This document shows, one piece after another, positions 32,901 through 41,404 of a stretch of DNA of 64,000 nt (positions are counted from its first letter, which is position 1; each line of letters starts with the position of its first letter). The position numbers and the translations under genes were made by a program. Source of the DNA: Eretmocerus hayati (taxonomy: Eukaryota; Arthropoda; Insecta; Hymenoptera; Aphelinidae). The stretch lies in assembly GCA_029851415.1 (NCBI GenBank), contig CM056743.1, positions 64,634,186 to 64,698,185 on the forward strand, in the 5' to 3' direction. Below the pieces are notes generated by a model. The model was not told the origin of the DNA. It searched no databases and was given only the letters and a program-made list of their open reading frames with translations.

Positions 32901-34363
32901 AGGAAGAAGAAGAGGGTGAAGCGGCTTCAAAAGGCCCGGAAAAACCAAATGACGCTCCAGAGAATGTCGGAGGAGGCGTTCGTTCTTGGAGCGCGTGACC
33001 CACGGCATTCAAATCAATCAGCTTCTTCATCGTGTTCTCGTCCTTATCCTGGCATTAACGAGAGAGATTATGGAGCCTCAGAACCTGATCCGATGGTAAT
33101 AATTCAAAATGCAGCTCCGGTAGAAAATATTCCGGACCTAGTGCGACCACCCGTTCATGCAGCCGCCGTGGAAGTGACGGAACGACACCCTCGAGATCCT
33201 GTCCCCGTTGACGCCAATAATGCGCAAGACGCAAATCTCAATAGGAGTGTCCAGCAGCAACCTGTCGGACCGCGAGTACGACCAGCTCCGTTGGCTTGCA
33301 ATCCTGGTGACGGACGTCAGGACGACGAACGAAACAACGGTGAACGTCAGGACGACGAACGTAACGACAATGAACGTAACGACGGCGAACGTAATAACGG
33401 TGGAGGTCAGGACGATGAACGAGAAGACGAAGATGACTCAGAACCTTATGTGGTTATTACCCCACAAGCTCGTTTCTTCAACGCTCCAGAGGGCCTTGAG
33501 AAATATGAGACCATCAACAATGGACGAGAGGTATTCACTAGCAATCAAATCCAATTTCCTGTAAGAATTATCCATCAATCGAGGCAGAACTGTCTCGATC
33601 GTTTCATCTTTAATGAGGATCCTTTCCGTTCTCTATGTCTCTCCGAATCTTCAATCGTCTCCATCGAAGTACCTCCGTCGAAGGTAAATCTATATACGAC
33701 CTTGATTTTGATCTTACAGACGTATCTTGGACACAACCTCGTGGTTCCCACAGATTTCTGGATATTCCATAGGAACCGCCCAAGATGGAGATTTGTGAGG
33801 GAAAGTGCCGTAATGCTTTTTGGTGAGCAGGTTCTGGTGAATGGAGCGATCAAACCCAGCCGAACCACTGTCAACCTTCCTAATCGTAGTCCTCGAAAAT
33901 CTTTGTCTGCTGCCAAGTATCAGCATTTGAGAGGTAAGACGAGAAATTTCGAATGGATATTGCTCTCTGAGCATCAGTTTCCTCTCTTCTGATGGGCTTC
34001 TGTTGAGTTGTGTCATTCTCACACTCCTCAAAATCACTATATCTATTCCCCGAGATCATGATTTGTGCGTATTGGATAACTAAAAATCGAGAAGAAGATT
34101 TCAAAGCCATATCACATGTTATATAATAGTTATCAGTGAGAAGATCTTCAATCAAACTAATGATGTATTCCGAAATCATATTTTCAGAACTCTTCAGCGA
34201 CTACATTGATGCGAGACCGGCGCTGTTGGAGAATCAACACGTTCTTATATTAAAAATGAACTTGCATCTTGGAGAAAAAATCAAGGATCTTCGGAAGAAG
34301 TTGTTTCCAGGCCTTGCCCGGGCCCTGGCAGTGAGAGCAGACCTCAACCGGCGAATCACGTGA
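29952..34363 (+). CDS. BEN-domain-like protein, four exons
   Basis: Exons 29952-30180, 30443-30654, 32880-33933 and 34188-34363 join in phase, total 1671 nt, giving 556 residues. The donors are GTAAGT, GTGAGT and GTAAGA; the acceptors are CTCTAG, TTTTCAG and TTTTCAG. The N-terminus (VKYIDDDTIEWVPIQRI, then RALW and VLGVTIADF) resembles the small chromo/SAND-like leader common in insect BEN proteins. Next come an acidic stretch, a basic NLS-like run (QRKKKRVKR), an Asp/Asn/Arg/Glu repeat linker, and a C-terminal region with AVMLFGEQVLVNGAI and, from the last exon, LGEKIKDLRKKLFP, which fit the BEN fold's start and end. BEN proteins bind DNA and act in chromatin repression. An in-frame 36-nt stretch at 33684-33719 has GT...AG ends but is short for an intron. 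A 5'-UTR intron (29791-29917) is likely. Confidence 0.6.
30655..32879. other. Intron 2 of the BEN-like gene
   Basis: 2.2 kb bounded by GTGAGT and TTTTCAG. It holds the nested foldback at about 31990-32700. Open frames inside (for example 30817-31098, 31149-31457) are AT-rich and unrecognised; 30817-31098 is hydrophobic and shared with the left arm. Confidence 0.55.
31990..32700. repeat. Foldback nested in the right arm (intron 2)
   Basis: The halves centre near 32343, the mirror of 19408-20110. Both halves contain GTGCATCACTACC, AGTCCAGATCAC and a GTCGTGGATTCGG segment. Confidence 0.75.
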
Positions 34364-36047
34364 ACAAAACTTACACGGTCTCCGAAAAAATTTAGATGAA
34401 GCTTCATTTTGATAGTTCGGACTCGGATGCAACGCAGAGGATGAGTTCATACTCTTTGATCATTCAAATATTTTTTGGGATGATTTCGAGAATCTTCCAT
34501 TTTTAATGAGCGTGCCATATTATGTTTAGCACTGCACATGTCACTTGATCTCGGCACATCTTCAGACTCAGTTTATAAAAATGACAAGACTTCGAATAGT
34601 GAGAATTGTATACTCTTTGATATCATATCATAAGATTCTTGTGTTCAAAGAGAGCAAGAGCTTGTTGGATAATTATCATCAACAGCCCATTGCTTACGAT
34701 CGCTCTTCAATTGTTTTTAGCGCCATCTTGTGGCCAAATAAGTTTATTGTAAATTTCGAATAAACCGAATAACGGAGAACGAAGTGCGATGTTGAACCAC
34801 GTGCGAATAACTTTTCTGCCAACTGGAGAGAGACTTTTATTGGGATCGGTGCAGAGTTGAGCCCAAAAAGCGGCAGAAATTTTTTTTCAAGATTCTTGAA
34901 TTCTCCCCGCAGCTCTTTCAATTTAATCCTGCACCGGTGTCGACGGAACTTTTCCTTAGATTGGCAGAAAAACCACCGGCGCGAGGGTCAACATTGCACT
35001 CCGTTTTCCGTTATTTGGTTGATATTGAATTCATAATAAACCGATTCGGCAGCTAAAAGCGCCACCGTCGCTTTTCAAATGGTACAGAGCATTCTTGACA
35101 CGAGAAACGTGTATTTTATCGCCATCTCGTGGAGCACTATCGAGATCATTAGGCCTCGAAAAATAAAAAAAGTCTAATTTTCTTCACCTGGTGCAGTTTG
35201 TCACAAACTTTTAAATTATGTGAATTCCTCGGCAAGTACTGAGAAGTCATTTTGCTTATGATAGGTTGTACTCTGATGTTCTCAAAAAGATGAATCCAAA
35301 ATTCACTGATTATTTGAATAATTTTCATGAGCTCTTATAATGATTCCTAAATCGTTGAACTTCCACAAAATTTTCGTTAATCCTTGACACAATCGGAAGA
35401 CTCCGAATCTCCTTCTTCATGTGCATCTTGTCTCAAACTTTGAAGAAAAAGATTTTCCAAAACTATGACAGTTCTCTATCTGGAGAAGACAAAATTGTTG
35501 ATGTTGAAAATTGATGTTACGTGCAATTAACATATAATAAAAAAAAAGTCCTTCGGAATCACTGTATATTTTAGTGTATACGAATTAATCATTTCTGTTG
35601 TACTTACGTATCATATAAATCACAATCAATTTGATCAAATATACTCAATACTCACATTCTTTTTCACTCACGCATAAGCATATGCAAAGTTTAATATCTT
35701 CGCAGAGCTTCCTTGAACTGAGGGCCCGACCATTCATAACTGCTCCAATTTTCATCTCCATATCCTCAAACTCAGCATTGATCGCAATTTATCGATCCAG
35801 ACTTAACTTAATTTACACTTTTCAATAGAAAACTCTGTACTTATCCCGTGAGACCCAAAATCTCAGAATTCGACGGCTCAACTTTGATCACAAATTTTTC
35901 AGGAAAGAATATTTTTCACTTGGGAATGATGTTCATCTCATGTCTGAAAATTAAAGATTGATAAGAAAAATCCATGAATGATCTTAAGAAATACATCTGC
36001 TCTCAAAGTCATACGCAGCTTGAGAGACTATGATGTTGAGATAGCCC
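34364..36047. other. Intergenic, with a diverged foldback at 34720-35095
   Basis: The segment 34720-35095 has inverted halves with GGCCAAATAAGTTTATTGTAAAT / ATAATAAACCG and AACGGAGAACGAAGTGCGAT-type words matching the foldback transposon at 9616-10659, but more diverged. The rest is AT-rich with no gene recognised. Confidence 0.55.
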
Positions 36048-36362
36048 GTGCAGTCCAGGTTGAAAAATAATATGATTTTTTTTTGGATTTTCTACACATT
36101 ATTCTTGAAGTTTCCCACACGGTTAACCATGTCGGATCCTGTGAATATTCCCAGTCCAATTCCATACTGGGGATCCCACTTGGATTCCCACGTGGAGTTC
36201 TACGCGGTCACCCATATGGGATTTGATGCGGGTCACCATCCGGTAGCCCACGCGCGAAAATGCATGGTATGCCATACGGGAGATTACATGGATATTTTTG
36301 GTAGGGGCTCGACTACAGTTAATTGGAAAAAGACGTATCTCAGGTCAATCGTGAGTGCTTAA
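36048..36362 (+). CDS. Hypothetical ORF with hydrophobic start
   Basis: 104 codons. The N-terminus is hydrophobic (MIFFWIFYTLFLKF) and the rest contains one CxxC (CMVCH). The DNA of the second half repeats CCCAYRTGGG-like words, so the frame may be a by-product of a degenerate repeat. No family was recognised. Confidence 0.2.
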   Translation: MQSRLKNNMIFFWIFYTLFLKFPTRLTMSDPVNIPSPIPYWGSHLDSHVEFYAVTHMGFDAGHHPVAHARKCMVCHTGDYMDIFGRGSTTVNWKKTYLRSIVSA

Positions 36363-36509
36363 GATGAGCTTCATAATGAGCCAAAGTACATTGAAAAATG
36401 TTGAGGTAGACCATTGCTACAAAAAAATTGCTAATGGGGGCATTTTGGGTACACAAACGATCTATAGCATCCCATTCAAGAATTTTTGATCAAATCATTC
36501 TCGTCAAAA

Positions 36510-37200
36510 TTACAAGTGATGTATGAATGAAATTTCTTTTGAATTTCCAACGTCGACTGAGACAAGCTGAAAAACGAGTAAAATTTTCTTGAAGTATATA
36601 AATTGATAGATTTTCTTATGATCTTTGAGATGCTTCTTGTGAACCTGTCGCAAGACGGACTGGGTCGGAGACTTTGGTGATTTACTAAGACTATTCATTT
36701 GGGTGTGCGTTATTCCCCAACTTTTGATTTTTCCAGGATACCATTGTGGATTTTCGATCTTTGATATGAAAAAATGAGGAAAAACTTTTGCCGTACCCCG
36801 TACGCCGTAACCTGTTTTGCCACTCAGACATCCTTCTTAATATTGAAGACCCTATGCTGAGAACTTTGCCCTCCCGGCCCACTTGTCTCTGAGATCGCTG
36901 TGATTCTTCATGGCTCCTTTCAGAACTGAGAAATCATCATAATACATCATTTTCACGTAATCTTTCACAAGGGACACGATGGAACTGCTCGTTTCGTATA
37001 CGCTCAACTCAGTGCCGAGATTGTTAGGTATCTGATGATCTGAGTGACCAACGAATCCAGCGTCCATGATAAAAAGTCGGGGGCTGTTATGATTCTGGTT
37101 GCTCTTTCGATTCTTGAATCATTCTCGCTCAACTCGGCATTAGGACTTTCACAAGTTCCATCGGAGTGGCTAGTCAATTCTGCGTCCTTACTATTCAGTC
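36510..37200 (-). pseudogene. Probable 3' continuation of the 37199-37789 ORF
   Basis: Minus-strand frames at 37067-36852 and 36882-36691 overlap and carry ordinary protein-like sequence (ELSVYETSSSIVSLVKDYV; RDKWAGR). In the 37199 frame, translation past its stop stays open for about 50 codons. This fits a decayed gene with a stop and frameshifts, but no domain was recognised. Confidence 0.25.
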
Positions 37201-37789
37201 AGTGGCTAGAATTCTGGTTAGTTGAAAAACGACCCACTCGAACGCTTCCCATTGCGCCGCGAGGGTGCCAGCTTCCACTTTTAACATTTATGAGGGGCCA
37301 CGGATCTGTGTCAGTCATTACATATTTGTTTGCCGGAGTTGAGTGATTGGCCCAGTTGTCAGTACATCGTTCAGTCATAAGAGCATTTCGAATCAAAGAC
37401 TCAGACGGTGGATCTGAACTCGAAGGGTCCGCGTCAATGTGCGGTTCACTGATATTTGCGTGAGTTTCATTGAGAAATTCTTCCTCGTTTCTAGGAATTT
37501 TCGGTCGCGCCCCGGCTGCTATCTGCGAATTTCCTAGATGATCTCTCAGACTTCCCAATAGAGTCATTTCATTCTCCGAAAAATATTCTGCTTCGGTTGC
37601 GAAAACCCGGCTCAGGTCGCGGATTGCGACTTCCGCGTTAATTGCTCCTGGCTGCTCTAATCCGATGTCGGCTGCCATAAACGCAAAATAAGTATCGCGA
37701 GCTCTCAAATCGCCTTCCTGCATTTTCCCTAGGTATTCCAAATTGAATTCCTGGTGGTTCTCAAGTTTCATTTCTACATCGTGGCTCAA
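37199..37789 (-). CDS. Hypothetical acidic protein fragment
   Basis: About 196 codons, open further upstream to the 17-bp repeat at 37792-37808, with normal codon usage and many acidic and Ser/Asn residues (AEYFSENEMTLLGSLRDHL). No domain was recognised. Its 5' side is cut by the SINE-like array; the other half of the interrupted locus should continue at 50887, where the same 17 bp resume. No in-frame ATG was found in the rejoined flank, so the true start is unknown. Confidence 0.3.
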   Translation of the reverse strand: MSHDVEMKLENHQEFNLEYLGKMQEGDLRARDTYFAFMAADIGLEQPGAINAEVAIRDLSRVFATEAEYFSENEMTLLGSLRDHLGNSQIAAGARPKIPRNEEEFLNETHANISEPHIDADPSSSDPPSESLIRNALMTERCTDNWANHSTPANKYVMTDTDPWPLINVKSGSWHPRGAMGSVRVGRFSTNQNSSH

Positions 37790-37791
37790 GC

Positions 37792-37808
37792 CTCTTGCAA
37801 ATACAATT
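37792..37808. repeat. 17-bp flanking direct repeat of the tRNA-like array, left
   Basis: CTCTTGCAAATACAATT, repeated exactly at 50870-50886. This is the expected footprint of a LINE-type insertion of the whole array. The last five bases (CAATT) also occur at unit junctions, so the duplication may be slightly shorter. Confidence 0.8.
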
Positions 37809-37948
37809 AAGAAATGTGACTCTATCGTTATTCGAGCTCATCATCGGGCTATGCCGATAGCACATGGACCTTCATGGTACCACTCTTTTGTATGGTCTCC
37901 AAATGGAGGATTTGTTTCGAAAAGCGACAAAGAGAGGAAAAAATTCTT

Positions 37949-38018
37949 CCCCAGGCGAGATTTGAACTCACGATCTCCAGTTCTCCGGACCGGCGCCTTA
38001 ACCACTAGACCACCGGGG
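37949..38018 (-). tRNA. tRNA-like segment, unit 1 (pseudo)
   Basis: See the segment at 50591-50660 for the fold. This copy is in minus orientation and has one change in the T stem region. Confidence 0.5.
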
Positions 38019-38325
38019 CGATTGCGAATTCACACGCTTAGGGAAGTCTTCTCTCTGTCTCTTCGTCGCTTTTCAAAGGAGGGGGGCCAGTTTTGAAACC
38101 ATGGCCAATCTGAATTATAGATTATTTGAATCTATCGCTCAATAGAAATTTCAATTAAGAAATGTGACTCTATCGTAATTCGAGCTCATCACCAGACTAT
38201 GCCGATGGATACACCAAGGCTTGAATTAAATATCAAGCACATGGACCTTCATGGTACCACTTTTTTCTATGGTCTCCAAATGAAGGATTTTTTCCGAAAA
38301 GCGACAAAGAGAGGAAAGAATTCTT

Positions 38326-38395
38326 CCCCAGGCGAGATTTGAACTCGCGATCTCCAGTTCTCCGGACCGGCGCTTTAACCACTAGACCACCGGGG
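38326..38395 (-). tRNA. tRNA-like segment, unit 2 (pseudo)
   Basis: 70 nt in the same layout as 50591-50660, with one change after the D arm. Confidence 0.5.
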
Positions 38396-38553
38396 CGATT
38401 GCGAATTCACACGCTTAGGGGAGTCTTCTCTCTGTCTCTTTGTCGCTTTTCAAAGGAGGGGGGCCAGTTTTGAAACCATGGCCAATCTGAATTATAGATT
38501 ATTTGAATCTATCGATCAATAGAAATTTCAATTAAGAAACGAGACTCTATCGT

Positions 38554-38761
38554 TGCGATAAGGTGACGAGCCTAGAATTGATCACCTTTATCGTCCGCAT
38601 CTCATCCAGAAGGGATGAGGAATATTATAAAGTAATTTAGGTAGGATAATTGCCTACGCATATAAGGCTTTAAGCTAGAATAAATAATTGGAACTCGAAC
38701 ACAGTATTTTATGTTGACTGTGGACCACCTTTCGCGTGGTCTTCGAAAGTTTATTATTATA

Positions 38762-38805
<44 letters not shown>

Positions 38806-39350
38806 GGTAAGTAGGATGTATAATATCACGCGATTAATACTAGCAACGGAGGAATCTAAATATCACGCGTAAGAATATCCTGAGAGAGAGAGAGGCGACG
38901 CATATTAGAGAGAGAGACTCACCATATCCCATACATTCACATACTCGCGGGCCGGTGCCTCGCTCCCGGGTCGACATATCCCGAAGCGGCTTGCTCACGC
39001 AGGCTAGACCATCCTGGGCTCGGCCCGGTCGGCTACACGGCTACTTTCTAGACTGCGTCGACGCTGCTGCATACATGCGGGTGGCCGGCAGCCGAGGCCA
39101 GGGTCGACACACAGACACTTGCACACATAGCACTAGACGCGCGATACTTCTCGCGCCCGTCGGATCGCGTTCGCTCGCTCTCACGGCTCGCGCCAAGCTG
39201 CTCATCAACGACGACGACGACGACGACGGCACCAGTGATGACAGCGGATCTTTTTTTCTCTCTCTCTCTCTCTTCACGCTCTTTCTACTATTTCGGCTGC
39301 TTGTATCTCAACATATGATTCCAGCGCGTGTGGCGATTTCCCTCGTCACA
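38554..39350 (-). repeat. 3' LTR of the Ty3/Gypsy element
   Basis: 797 bp. Outer ends TGCGATAAGG and CCTCGTCACA (TG...CA). It matches 48215-48990 apart from a longer (TA)n run at 38766-38802 and small changes. It is flanked on the outside by TCGT (38550-38553). Confidence 0.95.
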
Positions 39351-39362
39351 GAGCCCCCCGCT
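39351..39362 (-). promoter_or_regulatory. Polypurine tract region
   Basis: On the minus strand AGCGGGGGGCTC immediately precedes the 3' LTR, the expected place for plus-strand priming. Confidence 0.6.
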
Positions 39363-39934
39363 GAATTTGAGCCCCGTGAAAAAACTGGAACTACTCGCGC
39401 TTGAAACTTTTTTGATGAAACTAACAGGATATAACCTCAAAACGAAAAAAATGAATACTGTGCTTCGCGTAAAATAGGCAATATCTACGCAAAATATACG
39501 TTCGAGAACTAACTTTTCTTCAATAATCACGCAACTTAATGAGTAAATCTTCAGAATGGTGCTACTTTGTACTTCACTGCTGCCAAATAATAACGTCCAA
39601 TCTTTTCACTTGTATCTAACCTGTAAATAATACTTAATCTTTTCTCATGTCTATAGCCTGTAAATAATACTTAATCTTTCCTCATGTATATAGCCTGTGA
39701 ATAATATGACTCAATCTTGTAAATAGGAACTTCTAGTTGTATATATACAAAACTTATGCTATCCATACGGGTCTCTCTCATGATCTATATATATGCCTCT
39801 CTCTCGCTTGTGACGCAAAATAATATATTACGCGTTGTAAATAACGCTTCTTTATGAGAAAAAAAAGAAGAAATGACTGGATTTTCTTTCTTAAAATAAA
39901 CATTCTACTTGAATCGAAAATTGATGAATGGGGA

Positions 39935-40628
39935 ATTAACCATACTCTTGATCTTGCTGTTGCTGATTCGATGATGATGAACTTGCTGCTGTTGCTGCTG
40001 CTCACTCTATATCACGTTCTCCTGGCAGAAAATATGCATCTGCCCACGCTTCATTCATCCTTCTCTGCTCTTTCTTTCTGTTATTGAAATAATCATTCAC
40101 CTCCTGTGCTCGCCTTATTCGCTCTGCTTGAGTAATATAGACGCGTGCTTGACGCTCAGCTGTTGTGCGATAGCCTCTGATTGGACTCCAAGCTCTATCT
40201 GCTATTTGTTGCGGCGGTGGCGGCGGCTCAATACTTGGACGTGGGTTTTCCTGGATCTGCTGTGGTGGCTCGATTTCTATCTCTTGTGCCTCTTGTCTGC
40301 GTATCTGAGGCTCATTACTCGGCAGTGGCGGCTCCTTCTCTATCTCTTCAATGATGACCTGATCACGTAACTGATGTTCTGGCGCGTAAAAATTAAAGTC
40401 GATTTGTGAATCTACAGATATACGACGCCGATAATTTTGTTTGCAAGGGGATGGACCACGCTGCTGATTTCATGCGCGTGATCTCTCTCCTTGCAATCTT
40501 CTGACTAGAGCACGGCTTTCTGCTGCCCAACGATCAGCTGATCGTTGTATATGGTATCCTCGCGCGTGGATGTCCGCCTCGCGCTGCATCACAGCTTCTT
40601 CTCGGACTTGCAGCATATCTTCACGATA
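39935..40628 (-). pseudogene. Continuation of the third ORF, broken by stops
   Basis: The reading frame of 41357-40629 continues past its TAG with the same composition: Arg/Gln/Glu-rich helical sequence (REEAVMQREADIHARG), then a Pro-rich stretch (IEPPPPPQQI), then more charged helix, with two TGA stops near 40470 and 39985 and an end near 39935. Together the frame is roughly 470 codons. Confidence 0.55.
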
Positions 40629-41357
40629 CTACAACGATAAATGCAGCTGCTCCGCATTTTGTATAGCGCGTGGCAGATCCACCGCGAATCTATCTAGCAC
40701 TCCTTGCTTTTCATAAGTCATGCGCCTTTCAAATTCTCGTTCCCGCAACTGCAAGAAATGTGCACGTTGACGTTTTTGGAGCGCAACACTGCATTGCACC
40801 TCTAAACCCAAACGTGTGTTTTTCACGGCCTCATCTAGCTCAGCCGCATAAGTTGCTGCATGAGCATCGGCGCGCGCTTTTCTCGCGACCTGCTGGTCTT
40901 CGAGGAATTCAGGCGTCGGTGTTGTTGTTATTGTTGCCACCGCGCGCGACTCTGCTTCCCGACGGCGCTTATCTTCCTCCTTCCATGGCTGTGCTATAGC
41001 TTTCAAGCTTTGCATAAGAGCTGATTTTTCTCTTACTCGTCGACGCGCATGAAATTCGTCGATGTCGTCTGCATTAATTTCTTCTTGTTTTCGACGCACT
41101 GGTGGCACAATCACGGGTACAACGGGGTTGTTTTGTGCTGGCACTATCACCTCATTTATTATGGGGTTTTGAGCGTCCAAAAGCACATTTACCTCCACAC
41201 TATTTATATTATTTACACTGTCATTGTCCTGTACCCCACCATTATCCACGCGCGTATCAGAGTCATTATTTACACTTTCTTTTTCACTCTTACTGTCCTT
41301 CTCTAGCCACTTCAACACTGCCTCCTTTATATGTCCCATTTTAACACTTCTAGTCAC
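40629..41357 (-). CDS. Third ORF of the Gypsy element, charged coiled-coil protein
   Basis: 242 codons from an ATG at 41357, 48 bp after the end of pol. The start has a helical segment, then an acidic Asn/Asp stretch, then long Arg/Glu/Ala/Gln-rich helices (DEFHARRRVREKSALMQSLK; ERRMTYEKQGVLDRF) likely to form coiled coils. There is no signal peptide, transmembrane segment or furin-like site, so it does not look like an envelope. Its position 3' of integrase is where env or accessory ORFs lie in other Gypsy elements. The function is unknown; it might be a nucleic-acid-binding or Gag-interacting accessory protein. Confidence 0.6.
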   Translation of the reverse strand: MTRSVKMGHIKEAVLKWLEKDSKSEKESVNNDSDTRVDNGGVQDNDSVNNINSVEVNVLLDAQNPIINEVIVPAQNNPVVPVIVPPVRRKQEEINADDIDEFHARRRVREKSALMQSLKAIAQPWKEEDKRRREAESRAVATITTTPTPEFLEDQQVARKARADAHAATYAAELDEAVKNTRLGLEVQCSVALQKRQRAHFLQLREREFERRMTYEKQGVLDRFAVDLPRAIQNAEQLHLSL

Positions 41358-41404
41358 TTAGTTTTTTAGCACTTCTAGTCACTTAGCTTTTTATCTCGAT
41401 TTAA

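Larger units (their letters stand above)
18113..33904. repeat. Giant imperfect palindrome (about 15.8 kb)
   Basis: The left arm 18113-25828 and right arm 27417-33904 are inverted copies around a spacer at 25829-27416. Mirrored landmarks: exon 1 at 22149/29952, the 144-codon ORFs at 24835/28410, the 63-bp MITE at 24247/28999, and the inner edge GTGATCAGAA at 25819-25828. Over the exon 1 frame the copies differ at 5 of 78 residues. The left arm is longer because of 22349-23494 (1146 bp, absent on the right) and about 51 bp near 19325-19430. Both outer edges fall in or beside coding sequence of the same gene. Confidence 0.95.
37809..38553. repeat. tRNA-like tandem array, left part (units 1-3)
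   Basis: Units of about 345-380 bp start AAGAAATGTGACTCTATCG and run through ATTCGAGCTCATCATCGGG, AAGCACATGGACCTT, an AAAGCGACAAAGAGAGG stretch, the 70-nt tRNA-like segment, a second AGCGACAAAGAGACAGAG inverted stretch, and CCATGGCCAATCTGAAT. Unit 3 is interrupted at 38553 by the LTR element and continues at 48991. Confidence 0.9.

Noticed and set aside
38955..39404. A 149-codon frame across the LTR of the Gypsy element.
   Set aside because: It crosses the LTR edge and contains simple repeats (Asp run from (ACG)n, Ser/Leu from (CT)n); the other LTR does not keep it.
40629..41357. An envelope gene for the Gypsy element (an errantivirus-like element).
   Set aside because: No signal peptide, transmembrane segment or cleavage site; the protein is a charged, probably coiled-coil polypeptide.
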